From Marifrigoribacter sp965178585 (GTDB taxonomy: Bacteria > Bacteroidota > Bacteroidia > Flavobacteriales > Flavobacteriaceae): a DNA stretch of 64,000 nucleotides. The position numbers and the translations under genes were made by a program. The notes below the pieces were generated by a model. That model saw only the letters and a list, made by a program, of their open reading frames with translations. It made no database searches and was not told the origin of the DNA. The stretch lies in contig OZ238267.1 in the NCBI GenBank assembly GCA_965178585.1, positions 2,666,001 to 2,730,000 of the forward strand. Direction: 5' to 3'. Positions 34,849 through 45,119 of the stretch are shown in pieces; the stretch's first letter is position 1, and every line of letters begins with the position of its first letter.

Positions 34849-35928
34849 TTAATCTTTTATCCTCTTTCGTAACACATCAAACAACACCAAAAACAATGCG
34901 AATGCCATCGTTAAAATAAGGAGCATGATGATGCTATTAAAAATAGAGGATAGCCAGATAAATAATATAACCATTGCATAATTGATAATCCCCAATAACA
35001 TACTGGCATTAAAGTGTGACATTCCATTATCAATTAAAATATGATGCGAATGATTGCGATCTGGAAAAAAAGGATTTTTTCCTTTTAATAGGCGAACCCC
35101 AATAACTCTAAACAAATCGAATAATGGAATACATAAAATGGCCGCAACGATGATCAATCCATTTTCAGACTTAAAGGTGAAAAAATTATAATTGGATATG
35201 TCAATCGCAATAAATTTTATAGTTAAAAAAGCAATGCAAAAACCGATGAGCAGGGAACCCGTATCTCCCATAAACACCTTCTTTTTATGGGATAAATTAT
35301 AGTATAAATAGGCTATTAACATACCTATTAAACTTAAACAAAGTAAAAAATAAAAGTATTGGTGGAGTACATAAAAAATCAATCCAAAAATGCTAAAAAT
35401 TACTATGGCTACGGTGGCTGCTAAACCATCGATCCCATCAATTACGTTATATGCATTGATAATGGTAAGAGCTATTAAAATACTCCCTATATAGCTCACG
35501 ATTTCAGGAACCTCATAAATTCCTAAAAAGCCATGCAAGTTGGATATTTCCATGACACTATTAAAAAACAAAAACATGGTCGCCAAGGCTTCTAATACTA
35601 GTTTTACCCGTGGTGTTGATACTACTAAATCATCTTTTACACCCACCATAAAAATAAGGGTACTACTTGCTATTAAATTAAGCCCAATGTGTTCGGTATC
35701 GTAATACTGAATAAAAAACATGGTCATAATTAAGGTAATAAAAAACGAAACTCCTGCCATGGTGGGAGTGGAAGTACTATGAGAACTTCGACTGTCAGGG
35801 GTGTCGTTTAAGTTGATGCTTGTAATTACCCAGCTTATTTTTGGGATGATATAATAGACCAGTAAAAATGAATTTACGAATGCAAGTACACTAACCACAT
35901 TAAGGTTTAATAATAATTCTTGTAGCAT
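34849..35928 (-). CDS. WecA/MraY-family undecaprenyl-phosphate glycosyl-1-phosphate transferase
   Basis: The 359-residue integral membrane enzyme transfers a sugar-1-phosphate from a UDP-sugar to undecaprenyl phosphate, the first step of repeat-unit assembly. Marks are the NDTPDSRSSH segment near 39-48 with TPTMAGV, NVIDGIDGLA in the middle with the catalytic aspartates, and GDTGSLLIGF. About ten transmembrane helices can be seen. It is the only initiating transferase in the island, so it decides the first sugar, probably a HexNAc as in WecA. Confidence 0.9.
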   Translation of the reverse strand: MLQELLLNLNVVSVLAFVNSFLLVYYIIPKISWVITSINLNDTPDSRSSHSTSTPTMAGVSFFITLIMTMFFIQYYDTEHIGLNLIASSTLIFMVGVKDDLVVSTPRVKLVLEALATMFLFFNSVMEISNLHGFLGIYEVPEIVSYIGSILIALTIINAYNVIDGIDGLAATVAIVIFSIFGLIFYVLHQYFYFLLCLSLIGMLIAYLYYNLSHKKKVFMGDTGSLLIGFCIAFLTIKFIAIDISNYNFFTFKSENGLIIVAAILCIPLFDLFRVIGVRLLKGKNPFFPDRNHSHHILIDNGMSHFNASMLLGIINYAMVILFIWLSSIFNSIIMLLILTMAFALFLVLFDVLRKRIKD

Positions 35929-35986
35929 AATAATTTTATTGTACTATTAATGGTAGTTTGACATTTATAGTATTTTATTTTTTGTA

Positions 35987-37066
35987 TTAAAATAGTAAAG
36001 CGTATTTATTGGCTATCAAATCCCAGATATAGTTGTTATTCGCAATATCCTTCATGTCTTCAGATACCTTTTTTAAATTTTTTTCATCCAAAGAAGTTAT
36101 TATTTTAACTAACTCATTGCTAGTATGAAAAAACATGGCTTTATTTGCTGTTGTTTCAATATTATAATTAATACCGAAAGCTATAATGGGCAATCCTAAA
36201 TACATAGCTTCTACCAAAGAAGGGTTAGTGCCTCCAGCACTGTGCCCATGCACGTAAACATAACAATTACTGCGTAACTGGTTTAAAATGGTTTGATCGT
36301 ATATGGGATCTAGCAAATGTATATGTTTGTGCTTTTTAAATTGTAGTTTTAAATCTTTACCATAAACATTGTTTTCCCAATTACCAACAATCACAATTGG
36401 TAATCCTTTATATTTCGCAAAAGCTTCTAAAATGATATGAATATTATTTTCAGGTTCAATTCTGCATACTTTAAAGGCATATTCATTTGCTAAAAAAGGA
36501 TACGCATTTAATACACTCTTTGTAAAATCTTCCTTTTTTGCATGGTCTGCACCATAAGCAATTAACACACTATCAACGTTGTACTGTTCTTGCACATATT
36601 CCTGAATGACTTTATTATCTGTAACAATGGTATCTGCATAGTTGACTGCAATTTTTTCTGAAAATTTTAAAAACCATTTGGCTGCCTTACCCCATTTTGC
36701 ACGTTTCCACTCTAAACCATCAATATTTACAATTGTTTTTTTTGATGAAATTAATTTCACAACCGGAAGTGCTATACAACCCGACACTCCTAATATTAAT
36801 AAGGTATCTGCAAAAAACAATGCTTTAAAAATGGAAATGACATCATACAAAATACTTGATACTCCATTTGCATTTAAAGGCAAATACTTTAGTTTGGCAT
36901 TGTTATGTGTTTTTAATTTTGTTTTATAGGTTTTGCTACTACAAAAAACCGTAATATCAAATCGATCTCCCACATGTTTTGTTAAGTACTCTGTTAGTGT
37001 TTCAAAACCTCCATATTTGGCAGGAATTCCAACAGTACCTATAATGGCTACTTTTTTAGTCCTCAT
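35987..37066 (-). CDS. Glycosyltransferase with DUF1972 N-terminal domain
   Basis: The 359-residue GT4-like enzyme opens with KVAIIGTVGIPAKYGGFETLTE, the hallmark of DUF1972 proteins, several of which are rhamnosyltransferases in O-antigen loci. The C-terminal GT-B domain has CRIEPENNIHIILEAF and the sugar-nucleotide site HGHSAGGTNPSLVEAMYLGLP. Its start overlaps the upstream glycosyltransferase gene by 11 bases. The donor sugar is not determined. Confidence 0.87.
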   Translation of the reverse strand: MRTKKVAIIGTVGIPAKYGGFETLTEYLTKHVGDRFDITVFCSSKTYKTKLKTHNNAKLKYLPLNANGVSSILYDVISIFKALFFADTLLILGVSGCIALPVVKLISSKKTIVNIDGLEWKRAKWGKAAKWFLKFSEKIAVNYADTIVTDNKVIQEYVQEQYNVDSVLIAYGADHAKKEDFTKSVLNAYPFLANEYAFKVCRIEPENNIHIILEAFAKYKGLPIVIVGNWENNVYGKDLKLQFKKHKHIHLLDPIYDQTILNQLRSNCYVYVHGHSAGGTNPSLVEAMYLGLPIIAFGINYNIETTANKAMFFHTSNELVKIITSLDEKNLKKVSEDMKDIANNNYIWDLIANKYALLF

Positions 37067-38189
37067 ATCCTATTACTTCCTTGAGCATGATCTTTGCACT
37101 CTCTTCCCAAGAATATCTTTTCTTTATTGATAATTGTATTGATGCTACATCTATAAATTCTTTATTCTCTAATAAATCCAATAACATTTTAAGAAAATCA
37201 TCATAATTATTAGGATCAAACATAAAGGGTTTAAAAAACTCGAAATCAATCATAGCCGTAGCATTAGAACATAAAACTGGAGTAAACAATACACCTGCTT
37301 CTAATGGTGGAATGCCAAAGCCTTCAGCTTTTGATGGATATACAAAAATTTCTGCTCCATTCAAAAAATGTTTTAAGCCATCATAATCTACTTGCTCAAT
37401 CCAATGAATGGCTTTTTTTGCTTCTTCATCTAGATTGTTTATATCCTGAAACAAATCACTCTCTAAAGTATTACTACCTATTAAAACAAGAGTTAAATTT
37501 TGCTCCCAAAGTTTTTTGTCCACGAAAGCCTTCAATAGAAAAGTTTGGTTTTTACGAGGTTCAATACGACTTACATATAATATATAATTATTTATGCCAT
37601 ATTTTTTATTGATATAGTTTCTCGACTCACTCTTAGATGATTTAAACTGAAAATAGTCCTCTGATACTGCATTTGGAGTAACGGTAATTTTATCCTCGTT
37701 AATTCTATATTGCTTGGATATTTTACTTTTTGAATAATTCGAGACTGTCAATAAATGATCACACCGTTTAGCACTTATAAAGAAAAGTATATTTCGTTGA
37801 AACCTATATAGAAAAGAAAATTCTTTTGGAAAATCGTTAAAAAGAATATCATGAATAGTCGTAATATATTTACAGTTTTTATTCTTCTTAAAAGGTATGG
37901 TATATTGAAAATGAGCATGTGTGAACTCAAATTCATCGATTATTTTTGGTATCTCTACAAAAATTCTTTCTAAACTATTTGACGAAGAATACTCAACATA
38001 TTTTACATTTTTGAAGTTTTGAAAATAATTCTTTACATTCTCAATTTTATTAGCACCAAAATAAACTATGATATTTGGGTTTAGAATTAAAATTTTCAAA
38101 TATAATTCTTTGATATAAGTTAAGGTTCCTTGAAACTCCCCATCGAAGACATGGCCATCAACAAAAATTTTATACTCTTTTAGTTCCAC
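37056..38189 (-). CDS. Glycosyltransferase family 4
   Basis: The 377-residue GT-B enzyme has an N-terminal domain with DGHVFDGEFQGTLTYIKEL and a C-terminal Glycos_transf_1 domain (YVSRIEPRKNQTFLLKAF, FVYPSKAEGFGIPPLEAG with the E-x7-E motif). The start is GTG at 38189, overlapping the upstream kinase-like gene by 10 bases, which supports translational coupling. It adds one sugar of the repeat unit. Donor and linkage are unknown. Confidence 0.87.
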   Translation of the reverse strand: MELKEYKIFVDGHVFDGEFQGTLTYIKELYLKILILNPNIIVYFGANKIENVKNYFQNFKNVKYVEYSSSNSLERIFVEIPKIIDEFEFTHAHFQYTIPFKKNKNCKYITTIHDILFNDFPKEFSFLYRFQRNILFFISAKRCDHLLTVSNYSKSKISKQYRINEDKITVTPNAVSEDYFQFKSSKSESRNYINKKYGINNYILYVSRIEPRKNQTFLLKAFVDKKLWEQNLTLVLIGSNTLESDLFQDINNLDEEAKKAIHWIEQVDYDGLKHFLNGAEIFVYPSKAEGFGIPPLEAGVLFTPVLCSNATAMIDFEFFKPFMFDPNNYDDFLKMLLDLLENKEFIDVASIQLSIKKRYSWEESAKIMLKEVIGYED

Positions 38190-39238
38190 CTTTTCTCAAT
38201 TAAGTAAGTTGATAAATTCAAGTATTTATTTGAAAGTTCCATATCATTAGCCTTTTTCCAAAACACTAATCTTTCAATTAGGTAAAAGTGAAGAAACACC
38301 TTAAATTCTATTTCTATATTTAAACCTTTTAAATACTTTTTATACGTTAATAATTGTGCTTCATTCAAAGTTAATTTCACCACTTCATCAGTCATTTTAT
38401 TGCGAATTATAGGATCTATATAATAATTCAACAAATCCTCTAAAGGTGGGCCATTTGTTACAGCTTCTTCAAAGTCAAAAATTAAGGGTTTTGAATAATT
38501 GATAACATTCCAATGTTTAAAATCCCGATGTACCAAACCTAATGAAAACTCTAATTTTCCATAGTTTGTTTTAATAGCTTCTAATTCTTGTTCTAAAGTT
38601 TCTGTTTGTCCATACTGTAATTGTTGCAATTCACTTTGTAATTGGTCAACATATGCATTTATGGTGAATTTTTTAGAAGCAGGCAACTTAAAAAACTCAA
38701 TCAGAGCAAGTGTTAAACCCTCGGTTGTTGTTTTTTCTATTGATGCTAAAATATGAGTATTCGATAATTTAAAGGAAATTACCTGATCCTTTTTATCTTC
38801 AACATCATAATAGTTTGAGGTCTGAAAATATTTTTCATTGTTCGTAAACAAGGCATAAATAGTTGCTTCTTTTTTTACATTCTTATAACTTTTACCAAAT
38901 GCAAATTTTTGAAAGTATTCATGATGACGATTTACGATTACTTTATCATTGGTAGGGGAAATTAACACCGAGCAATTTTCATTAATATTAAAATTGGTGT
39001 TTATTACTGAAATCTTTTGAAGGTAATGGTTAATTTCAATAGCACTTTTAAGTTTTGTTTTAAACAAAATCCATTTAAAAAACAAATACCAATGCAATCC
39101 TTGTTTTAAAATGCTCGCTTTTAAAGTTCTTGCTCTGTAAAATTTTAAAGAGGTGTCAATATTTTTCCAACTGCTGGTATTTAATATATAAGTAGCCCCA
39201 TTGTTGCCTTTTAAAATATAAAACAATCTAGTGCTCAT
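38180..39238 (-). CDS. APH/choline-kinase-like protein in the glycan locus
   Basis: The 352-residue protein carries an aminoglycoside-phosphotransferase-like kinase core in its C-terminal half: LVHRDFKHWNVI (catalytic loop H-x-D...N) and LIFDFEEAVTNGPP (metal-binding D). The N-terminal half (about 1-110) is not recognised. Such kinases in glycan loci may phosphorylate a sugar or lipid-linked intermediate. It overlaps both neighbours by 1-10 bases, so it is firmly part of the operon. The substrate is unknown. Confidence 0.7.
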   Translation of the reverse strand: MSTRLFYILKGNNGATYILNTSSWKNIDTSLKFYRARTLKASILKQGLHWYLFFKWILFKTKLKSAIEINHYLQKISVINTNFNINENCSVLISPTNDKVIVNRHHEYFQKFAFGKSYKNVKKEATIYALFTNNEKYFQTSNYYDVEDKKDQVISFKLSNTHILASIEKTTTEGLTLALIEFFKLPASKKFTINAYVDQLQSELQQLQYGQTETLEQELEAIKTNYGKLEFSLGLVHRDFKHWNVINYSKPLIFDFEEAVTNGPPLEDLLNYYIDPIIRNKMTDEVVKLTLNEAQLLTYKKYLKGLNIEIEFKVFLHFYLIERLVFWKKANDMELSNKYLNLSTYLIEKRWN

Positions 39239-40482
39239 TAATTTGAATATAGTTTAAACTCATTGGTTATCAATTCAGAAATAGCTTTTCCTTTATGGTT
39301 CCAATCAAATTGAACTCCAATTTCTTTTGCTTTCTGTCCTTTATCTTTTCTTTTTTCTGTATCGGTCATTTGTAAAATACCTTTTGCCAAATTTGCAATT
39401 AGCTCTTCTCTATTAGTTTTAGGAATTACAACCGCATAATCATTGGTGAAATAACGCGTATAACCACCCGTATCTATACAAATTAATGGCTTACCAAACG
39501 ACATAGAGTCAAAAGCAATAGTAACTGCTCCCTCTTTTAAACAAGGGTTTACCACCACATCACAATCCGCTAGTTTTTGATAGTATTTTTCCATTGAGAC
39601 TTGACCTCCCAATGTTATAAAAGATTTCATCTTTAGCTTTTCAATAAGCGATTCCAATCTAACTTTATCTGAACCTTTTCCTAAAATTTCCAGTTTAATA
39701 TTCGTTTGGGTTTGGCTTGCCTTTGCAAATGCCTCAATCAACAAATCAAAACCTCTCCAAGCGTCTAAACGCCCAACGGAATAATAAATAATATCTTTAT
39801 TTTCATTCTCTGCATTAGTGTAGGATCTTGTATCAATCCTTTCCACTGCTACATCCGTAAAAAGCTGCGCTTTATTTTTAAACTGTTTAGGAATGTTATT
39901 AAATGTAGACTCTGTTTTACAAAGTATTAAGTTGGCATTTTTACAACGCTTATTAAAGCCCCTATTAAATCTTGAGCCTTTTACAATGGTTCTACGTAAA
40001 AACTCAATCAATCTTCCTTTTAATTGATAATGCTCTGAAAATTCAGAAGGAATTGTTCCTAAACCTCCCGTTGGGCCCCATATAAAAAATTGCTGTTGTC
40101 CATATTTACTCAATGACCATAAGGCATTGCCATAGGTTAAATGATGAAATATTTTAATACGATGTTCTTTCATTGTTCTTTTTACAATAGCATTGGTACA
40201 CCACTGCCAAATATTATAATACAAACGAACTCCTCTCAATCCTTTTTTCCAAAACCGGAGGTAGTACGGCAAATCAAAATAAATAAAATGAATATTTTTA
40301 TAACTAGGATTTTCTTCTAACCATGTTTCTATGGATGTTTGATTACTCATACGTGTCAATACCCAAAGCTCAAAATACTGGGACATTTGCAACACCCAAT
40401 TCCATCCCACACCAATTTCTGACCCTAAATTAGGTTCACAAGCATAAGCTGAAACGAATATTTTTAGTTTCCCTTTAAGCAT
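39238..40482 (-). CDS. Glycosyltransferase family 4
   Basis: The 414-residue GT-B enzyme begins KIFVSAYACEPNLGSEIGVGW, a common start of GT4 enzymes of Bacteroidetes, and has YYSVGRLDAWRGFDLLIEAF and CDVVVNPCLKEGAVTIAFDSMSFGKP in the C-terminal donor-binding domain. Its ATG overlaps the stop of the NTase/kinase gene by one base. Confidence 0.87.
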   Translation of the reverse strand: MLKGKLKIFVSAYACEPNLGSEIGVGWNWVLQMSQYFELWVLTRMSNQTSIETWLEENPSYKNIHFIYFDLPYYLRFWKKGLRGVRLYYNIWQWCTNAIVKRTMKEHRIKIFHHLTYGNALWSLSKYGQQQFFIWGPTGGLGTIPSEFSEHYQLKGRLIEFLRRTIVKGSRFNRGFNKRCKNANLILCKTESTFNNIPKQFKNKAQLFTDVAVERIDTRSYTNAENENKDIIYYSVGRLDAWRGFDLLIEAFAKASQTQTNIKLEILGKGSDKVRLESLIEKLKMKSFITLGGQVSMEKYYQKLADCDVVVNPCLKEGAVTIAFDSMSFGKPLICIDTGGYTRYFTNDYAVVIPKTNREELIANLAKGILQMTDTEKRKDKGQKAKEIGVQFDWNHKGKAISELITNEFKLYSN

Positions 40483-41792
40483 TATCTAACTCTCTTCAAA
40501 TTTCTTTGATGTTGCTTATCAATAATTATAGAGGTGATTTTTTGAACAGCTTCAGCTGGGCTACCATTATTTAAAACTAAATAATAACCATCTTTATCAG
40601 CTAAATAATTCAACTTTTTATTAATATTTTCAATTCCTTCAGCTGTTAATTCCTGTTTGCGGGCCAATATTGTTTCTTTATTAGCAGTTAGTAAAATATT
40701 ATAATCTAAACTTGGAATAAATAACTTTCCAAACCAAAATAAAAACTTAGGGTTTAAAAATATACTACTACGTCTGCTATCTGCAATTATATCGGTAAAA
40801 TACCTGTCAAAAAAAACCAAGGATCGTCTTTGTAAAAATGGACGTGTTTTTATAATATATCCCAATATATAATCTATTGAATAATACAACAACCGAATAA
40901 ACGAACTGCTTTTACTTGTTTTTCCTCCTCTATGAGGATTTGAATAATCTAAATCTACTGTAGATTTTAATTTTGTTTTATGTGCAGCTTCTCCTAAATT
41001 GGGAATTAAATGTGGTCGGAAATGAAACAGTTCAATCGCTGAATAAACACTATTCAATTCTTCAATAATAGTATCTATAACAGTTGTTTTTCCAGAACCA
41101 TCAGGCCCTGTAAAACCGATACTGAAACCTTTATAGAACACTATGTTTTTAAAATAGTTCAAAAGGAATGAAGACAATAATAGTAATTGTTCAAAAGGCT
41201 TTCTTTTAAAATTTTTAAAAAGCACTCTTCTCTTAAAACTAGCTGATGACATACCTTCTAATTCTATTAAACTTGAAGTACTTGATGTTTCTTTTAGAAT
41301 TTTTGGCAATAATTTATTTTGCCTCATTTCAGCTTCTAATCTTTTGTATTTTTGAGGATATGGTTTATTTAAAAACTTTAATTGAAGATATTTATCTAAA
41401 AATTCATATTCCTTAGAAACATGGTAAATAGCCCCATTAAATTCCTTAGACTTCAACACACTTTTAACGTCTAACAATAAAACACCAAATAATGAAGTAT
41501 TAAAAAAGAAATCGAATTGAACTAGATCAATCTTACCATTAGATACATTTGCGCATACATAAGTGATAATTTTTTCACTGCGAAATAAAGTGGTTAGCTT
41601 GAACTCTGATGCTATAATCAGGTCAACTATTTTTCTTTCTATTTTAAGGAATTCTTTCTTCTCCAATAAAATATCAATATCTCTACTGTTATTATTTAGG
41701 GGCAAACCTTTGTAATTTCTTAAAACCGCATAATTTGTACTTGCATTTAGTAATTCAAATATGTTAACTGTTAATTGTGATGATGTACTCAT
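40482..41792 (-). CDS. Nucleotidyltransferase-like plus P-loop (thymidylate kinase-like) fusion protein
   Basis: The protein has 436 residues. The N-terminal domain (about 1-165) contains YAVLRNYKGLP and SRDIDILLEKKEF, with the D-x-D pattern of nucleotidyltransferase-fold sugar proteins. The C-terminal domain (about 220-425) is a P-loop kinase with GFTGPDGSGKTT and a DRYFTDI motif like the DR-Y/H of thymidylate kinases. A TMP role is unlikely in this setting. A glycan or sugar phosphorylation role fits better but is inference. It lies three genes from the APH-like kinase gene. Confidence 0.68.
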   Translation of the reverse strand: MSTSSQLTVNIFELLNASTNYAVLRNYKGLPLNNNSRDIDILLEKKEFLKIERKIVDLIIASEFKLTTLFRSEKIITYVCANVSNGKIDLVQFDFFFNTSLFGVLLLDVKSVLKSKEFNGAIYHVSKEYEFLDKYLQLKFLNKPYPQKYKRLEAEMRQNKLLPKILKETSSTSSLIELEGMSSASFKRRVLFKNFKRKPFEQLLLLSSFLLNYFKNIVFYKGFSIGFTGPDGSGKTTVIDTIIEELNSVYSAIELFHFRPHLIPNLGEAAHKTKLKSTVDLDYSNPHRGGKTSKSSSFIRLLYYSIDYILGYIIKTRPFLQRRSLVFFDRYFTDIIADSRRSSIFLNPKFLFWFGKLFIPSLDYNILLTANKETILARKQELTAEGIENINKKLNYLADKDGYYLVLNNGSPAEAVQKITSIIIDKQHQRNLKRVR

Positions 41793-41797
41793 TTTTT

Positions 41798-42769
41798 TTA
41801 TCTGAATAATCCTGAATTACTTTTAATTTTTTGCCATAAATACCCTGGTTCTGCCCATATAGATTGTAAAATATTGCTAAAAGCTCTGAATACTTTTCCT
41901 TTTTTCAACAAAAATGCACCATTACGTAAGCAATCGGCTGCTTTCGATTTTTGTTTTAATTGGGCCATTTCTATTTCTGTGAGTGAATTATAAAAATCTG
42001 TAAAACTTTGCTCTTTATTCCCTTCTCTTCTCAATAAAAGATTGTTTTTTATATGTCGCATTCTTAAAGTCATATTCAAAGAGCTTGCGGAAAGACCTTG
42101 TTCATGCTTTCTATATTTTAGTAATACTTCTGGTAGAACAATAATCGCTTTTTTTTCAATATACAAATCAGACATTCGAGTCCATAAATCTAAATCTTCA
42201 CACAAATCTTGATATCTAGGTTTTCCACCAAAAAAACCCTCAATAGCTCGACCTCCAACAGAGTTTGCGATTTTTCTATTGAAAATAGCATTGCTTGCTA
42301 AAAATATAAGTTTTTTGTTTTTTGCTCTTAAATAAAAATCTTCTTTGGTTTTATCTCCAATGTATTGTCCACCTGAAAGTTTATTTCCTTTACTGTTAAT
42401 GAATTCAAGATAACATCCTACAGCCATCAAATCTTCATCACTTGAAATTTTCGAATAAAGCTTTTCTACCATAGTTGGATGTGGACAATCATCTGCATCA
42501 ATAAATAAAATATACTTGGTTTGCACATGGTTTTCAACATAGTGCCTGCCAGCTGCCAATCCTTTATTCGTTTCAAAATTCACTAATTTATAGGCTCTTT
42601 TATGTTTTACTAGGCACTCTTCAATTAATTCTTTTGAATTATCTATTGAACAATCATTTACAATAAGCAAATCAAAAGCTTGAAAAGTTTGATTAAGAAT
42701 ACTGCTCAGTGTTTCTTCAATATATTGCTCACAATTATATGCGCATATAGCCAAAGTAATGTTATTCAT
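41798..42769 (-). CDS. Glycosyltransferase family 2
   Basis: The 323-residue GT-A enzyme starts ITLAICAYNCEQYIEETLSSIL, has NDCSIDNS and the metal-binding DADDCPHP (D-x-D) near 95-102, then QDLCEDLDLWTRM as the ED-motif region. The soluble C-terminal part contains positively charged segments for membrane association. It adds one sugar of the repeat unit. Confidence 0.9.
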   Translation of the reverse strand: MNNITLAICAYNCEQYIEETLSSILNQTFQAFDLLIVNDCSIDNSKELIEECLVKHKRAYKLVNFETNKGLAAGRHYVENHVQTKYILFIDADDCPHPTMVEKLYSKISSDEDLMAVGCYLEFINSKGNKLSGGQYIGDKTKEDFYLRAKNKKLIFLASNAIFNRKIANSVGGRAIEGFFGGKPRYQDLCEDLDLWTRMSDLYIEKKAIIVLPEVLLKYRKHEQGLSASSLNMTLRMRHIKNNLLLRREGNKEQSFTDFYNSLTEIEMAQLKQKSKAADCLRNGAFLLKKGKVFRAFSNILQSIWAEPGYLWQKIKSNSGLFR

Positions 42770-42781
42770 TTAAATAATCTA

Positions 42782-43990
42782 TTAAATTAATTTTGATGTT
42801 TTAATGTTTATCATTTGTTGGTGAAATCTTTTATTTGTCATAAAATATTTTGAGGTTGCAAACAGCATTAATATACCCCAACCATAAGCGATATTGCTGA
42901 TACCCGCCCCCATTAAAAAAACAAAAATAAGGGTTTCTAGAGACCATATTTTTTTTATACAGCACACAAATACAAATATCAAGGATATAATATAGCTTAT
43001 TAACCCATAATCACTAATGCCTCCTATTGTTAGCTCTTTACTCCAGGCTCCTTCCAAAATATTAACATCTATACCCTTTCCAAACCAGGTTTCTTTTTCA
43101 GTAAGATCCAATTCGGAAAAACTATTAATCAAAGGTATTATTCTTATTGCTGCACTTTGATCTGCATCCTTTACTGCTTTTTGATCAAGTGTTGCTGATA
43201 CTTCCAAAGCAACTTTTGCCCTGTTAAACGGTTCATAATTAATAAAAGGTATTGAAAGGTAAAATACAAAGAACACCAACGAAATAATGATAGCGTATTG
43301 TTTTTTAATAAAATAGAGCGATAAAATAGCCAAGCCCGCAAACGCAGTTCCACTACCCATGGTAAGCATAGACCATAAAAACCCTAAAATTATCCACTTA
43401 TTTTCCTTGTATAATTTAGAAAGTGTTAAATTACTGCGACCCCATTTAACTTCATACATACGCAACAAGACTAGCATCAACACTGTTAGAATTCTTGCAG
43501 CATGAGAGGGCTCTAATGCCAACGAGTTACTACCAATACCCCTATTTAGATAACCCATTAAATTGATAATTGGCAAAGTGCGTAACCCTACTATAATAGC
43601 CAGTTGTTGTACTAACAAACATATAAAATAAGCCAAAATTAAAGCCCTCAAAAATTTAATAAAGTCCTGTAAAGTCAAAGCCCTATTAAAGTATATTAAA
43701 TCATAATACATGATAAACATCATAACAAAAGACACTTTATATCCTACTGTTGATAAACGAAAACTATCACTATTATAGATAACCGAAAACAGGATGACCA
43801 GTAAGTATATACCGCCCCAAACAAATGCTTTAGAGAAGGTTTTAAACGAATTTAGCCAAATAAAGGGGGTTAAACACATGGCAGCAATCTTTATATTACT
43901 TACTCCGTAGCCTTCTATGGGTATAAATTGAATACACATTAAAACCAAAAAAACAATAGCTATATATTTTTTTCCCTGGCGTTTAGTCAT
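42782..43990 (-). CDS. wzy: O-antigen/exopolysaccharide polymerase-like membrane protein
   Basis: The 402-residue protein has about ten to twelve hydrophobic segments and a larger periplasmic loop (about 255-315) containing the SAAIRIIPLINSF stretch, a layout typical of Wzy polymerases. It also has an R-x(n)-E type loop (RILTVLMLVLLR and the LALEPSHAAR region). The primary sequence is poorly conserved in this family, so the call rests on topology and on being the only such protein in a locus with a Wzx flippase. It overlaps the WbsX gene by 8 bases. Confidence 0.8.
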   Translation of the reverse strand: MTKRQGKKYIAIVFLVLMCIQFIPIEGYGVSNIKIAAMCLTPFIWLNSFKTFSKAFVWGGIYLLVILFSVIYNSDSFRLSTVGYKVSFVMMFIMYYDLIYFNRALTLQDFIKFLRALILAYFICLLVQQLAIIVGLRTLPIINLMGYLNRGIGSNSLALEPSHAARILTVLMLVLLRMYEVKWGRSNLTLSKLYKENKWIILGFLWSMLTMGSGTAFAGLAILSLYFIKKQYAIIISLVFFVFYLSIPFINYEPFNRAKVALEVSATLDQKAVKDADQSAAIRIIPLINSFSELDLTEKETWFGKGIDVNILEGAWSKELTIGGISDYGLISYIISLIFVFVCCIKKIWSLETLIFVFLMGAGISNIAYGWGILMLFATSKYFMTNKRFHQQMINIKTSKLI

Positions 43991-45110
43991 TAATATTCAA
44001 TTCATTGGTTTCTTCCAACGCATCATATATTGCTTCCAAATACCCATAACCATATTTTTCATCCGGTTCTAAATATCCACCCTCTGCCCATTCGTTCCAA
44101 GCAAATACAAAAATTTTATCTGTATTGTAATCATTCTTGGCTTTTACTATCAATTGCTTAAAGTAGTTCTTAAACTTAGCAGGCGTTGCTCCCAAATAAA
44201 CTCTCCCCGCCTCCTGTTTTCTTGGAGTATTATCCCAATCTACAAAAGCAGATGGTATGGCGTTTTTTGCGGAGGGTTCATTTTTTAATATTTGCTCCCA
44301 AGTACTGTCATAATCTGAAAAATCAACCTCCTTTTGTGCTCTTTGCAGCCGACGATTGATACCCAACATCTTTTTGATCTTATGAGAGTATTTCATTACG
44401 TTTAGAGCTGCCAACTTAGTTTTTTTATTATTTACATAACCCGGTTGGAATTCAATACCATAATCGAACATAGAACGATCCCATCCTTTGGACTGGTGCG
44501 ACATAGCACTTTGAAATGCATATTTTATTCCATTGAAGCCAGCATCTAAAGCCATTTTATTCCATAAAGCCAACATTTTATTCAGTTTCCCAATAATGTT
44601 TGGAATGTAAATAGTCATTAAAGGTTTACCTTCTTCTTGTATATAACGGGAGTCTTTAAAAAAGGGCAATAAATAATTAAAATGTGCTACCCAATCTTGT
44701 TCATCATCAAAATCATGACCTATCAATATCTTTTCTCTGCCTGCAGATGCTTTCCAACTATCTTCCCAGTTATGGTTTGCCCATGAAATGCAATAATTAG
44801 TATCTATTTCGGGGTGAGCCAATAGCATTTCCATTGGTTTTTCCAGCAATAATTTTCCGTTAAACCAATAGTGGTAAAAACAAAAACCATAGATACCATG
44901 TTTACGTGCAATTTCACATTGCCACTTTAAAGCTTCAACTTCCGTTAAATCGTAGTAGTTTTTATTTAATGGTACTCTTGGCTGATAATGGTCTTCAAAA
45001 AGTCGTTTTGCTTTTTTTACATTGGTCCATTCCGTAAATCCTTCTCCCCACCATTCGTCATTTTCTGGAATCTGATGAAACTGCGGGAGATATAAAGGTA
45101 TAATTTTCAT
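43983..45110 (-). CDS. WbsX-type glycosyltransferase / GH99-like protein
   Basis: The 375-residue protein has the whole WbsX domain: KIIPLYLPQFHQIPENDEWWGEGFTEW at the start, then YGFCFYHYWFNGKLLLEKP, CISWANHNWEDSWKA, FVDWDNTPRK and VFAWNEWAEGGYLEPDE. This family lies in O-antigen and capsule loci and is assigned as a glycosyltransferase by context, although the fold is that of GH99-type hydrolases. It is one of the repeat-unit enzymes of this cluster. Confidence 0.88.
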   Translation of the reverse strand: MKIIPLYLPQFHQIPENDEWWGEGFTEWTNVKKAKRLFEDHYQPRVPLNKNYYDLTEVEALKWQCEIARKHGIYGFCFYHYWFNGKLLLEKPMEMLLAHPEIDTNYCISWANHNWEDSWKASAGREKILIGHDFDDEQDWVAHFNYLLPFFKDSRYIQEEGKPLMTIYIPNIIGKLNKMLALWNKMALDAGFNGIKYAFQSAMSHQSKGWDRSMFDYGIEFQPGYVNNKKTKLAALNVMKYSHKIKKMLGINRRLQRAQKEVDFSDYDSTWEQILKNEPSAKNAIPSAFVDWDNTPRKQEAGRVYLGATPAKFKNYFKQLIVKAKNDYNTDKIFVFAWNEWAEGGYLEPDEKYGYGYLEAIYDALEETNELNIND

Positions 45111-45119
45111 TTTGTAATT

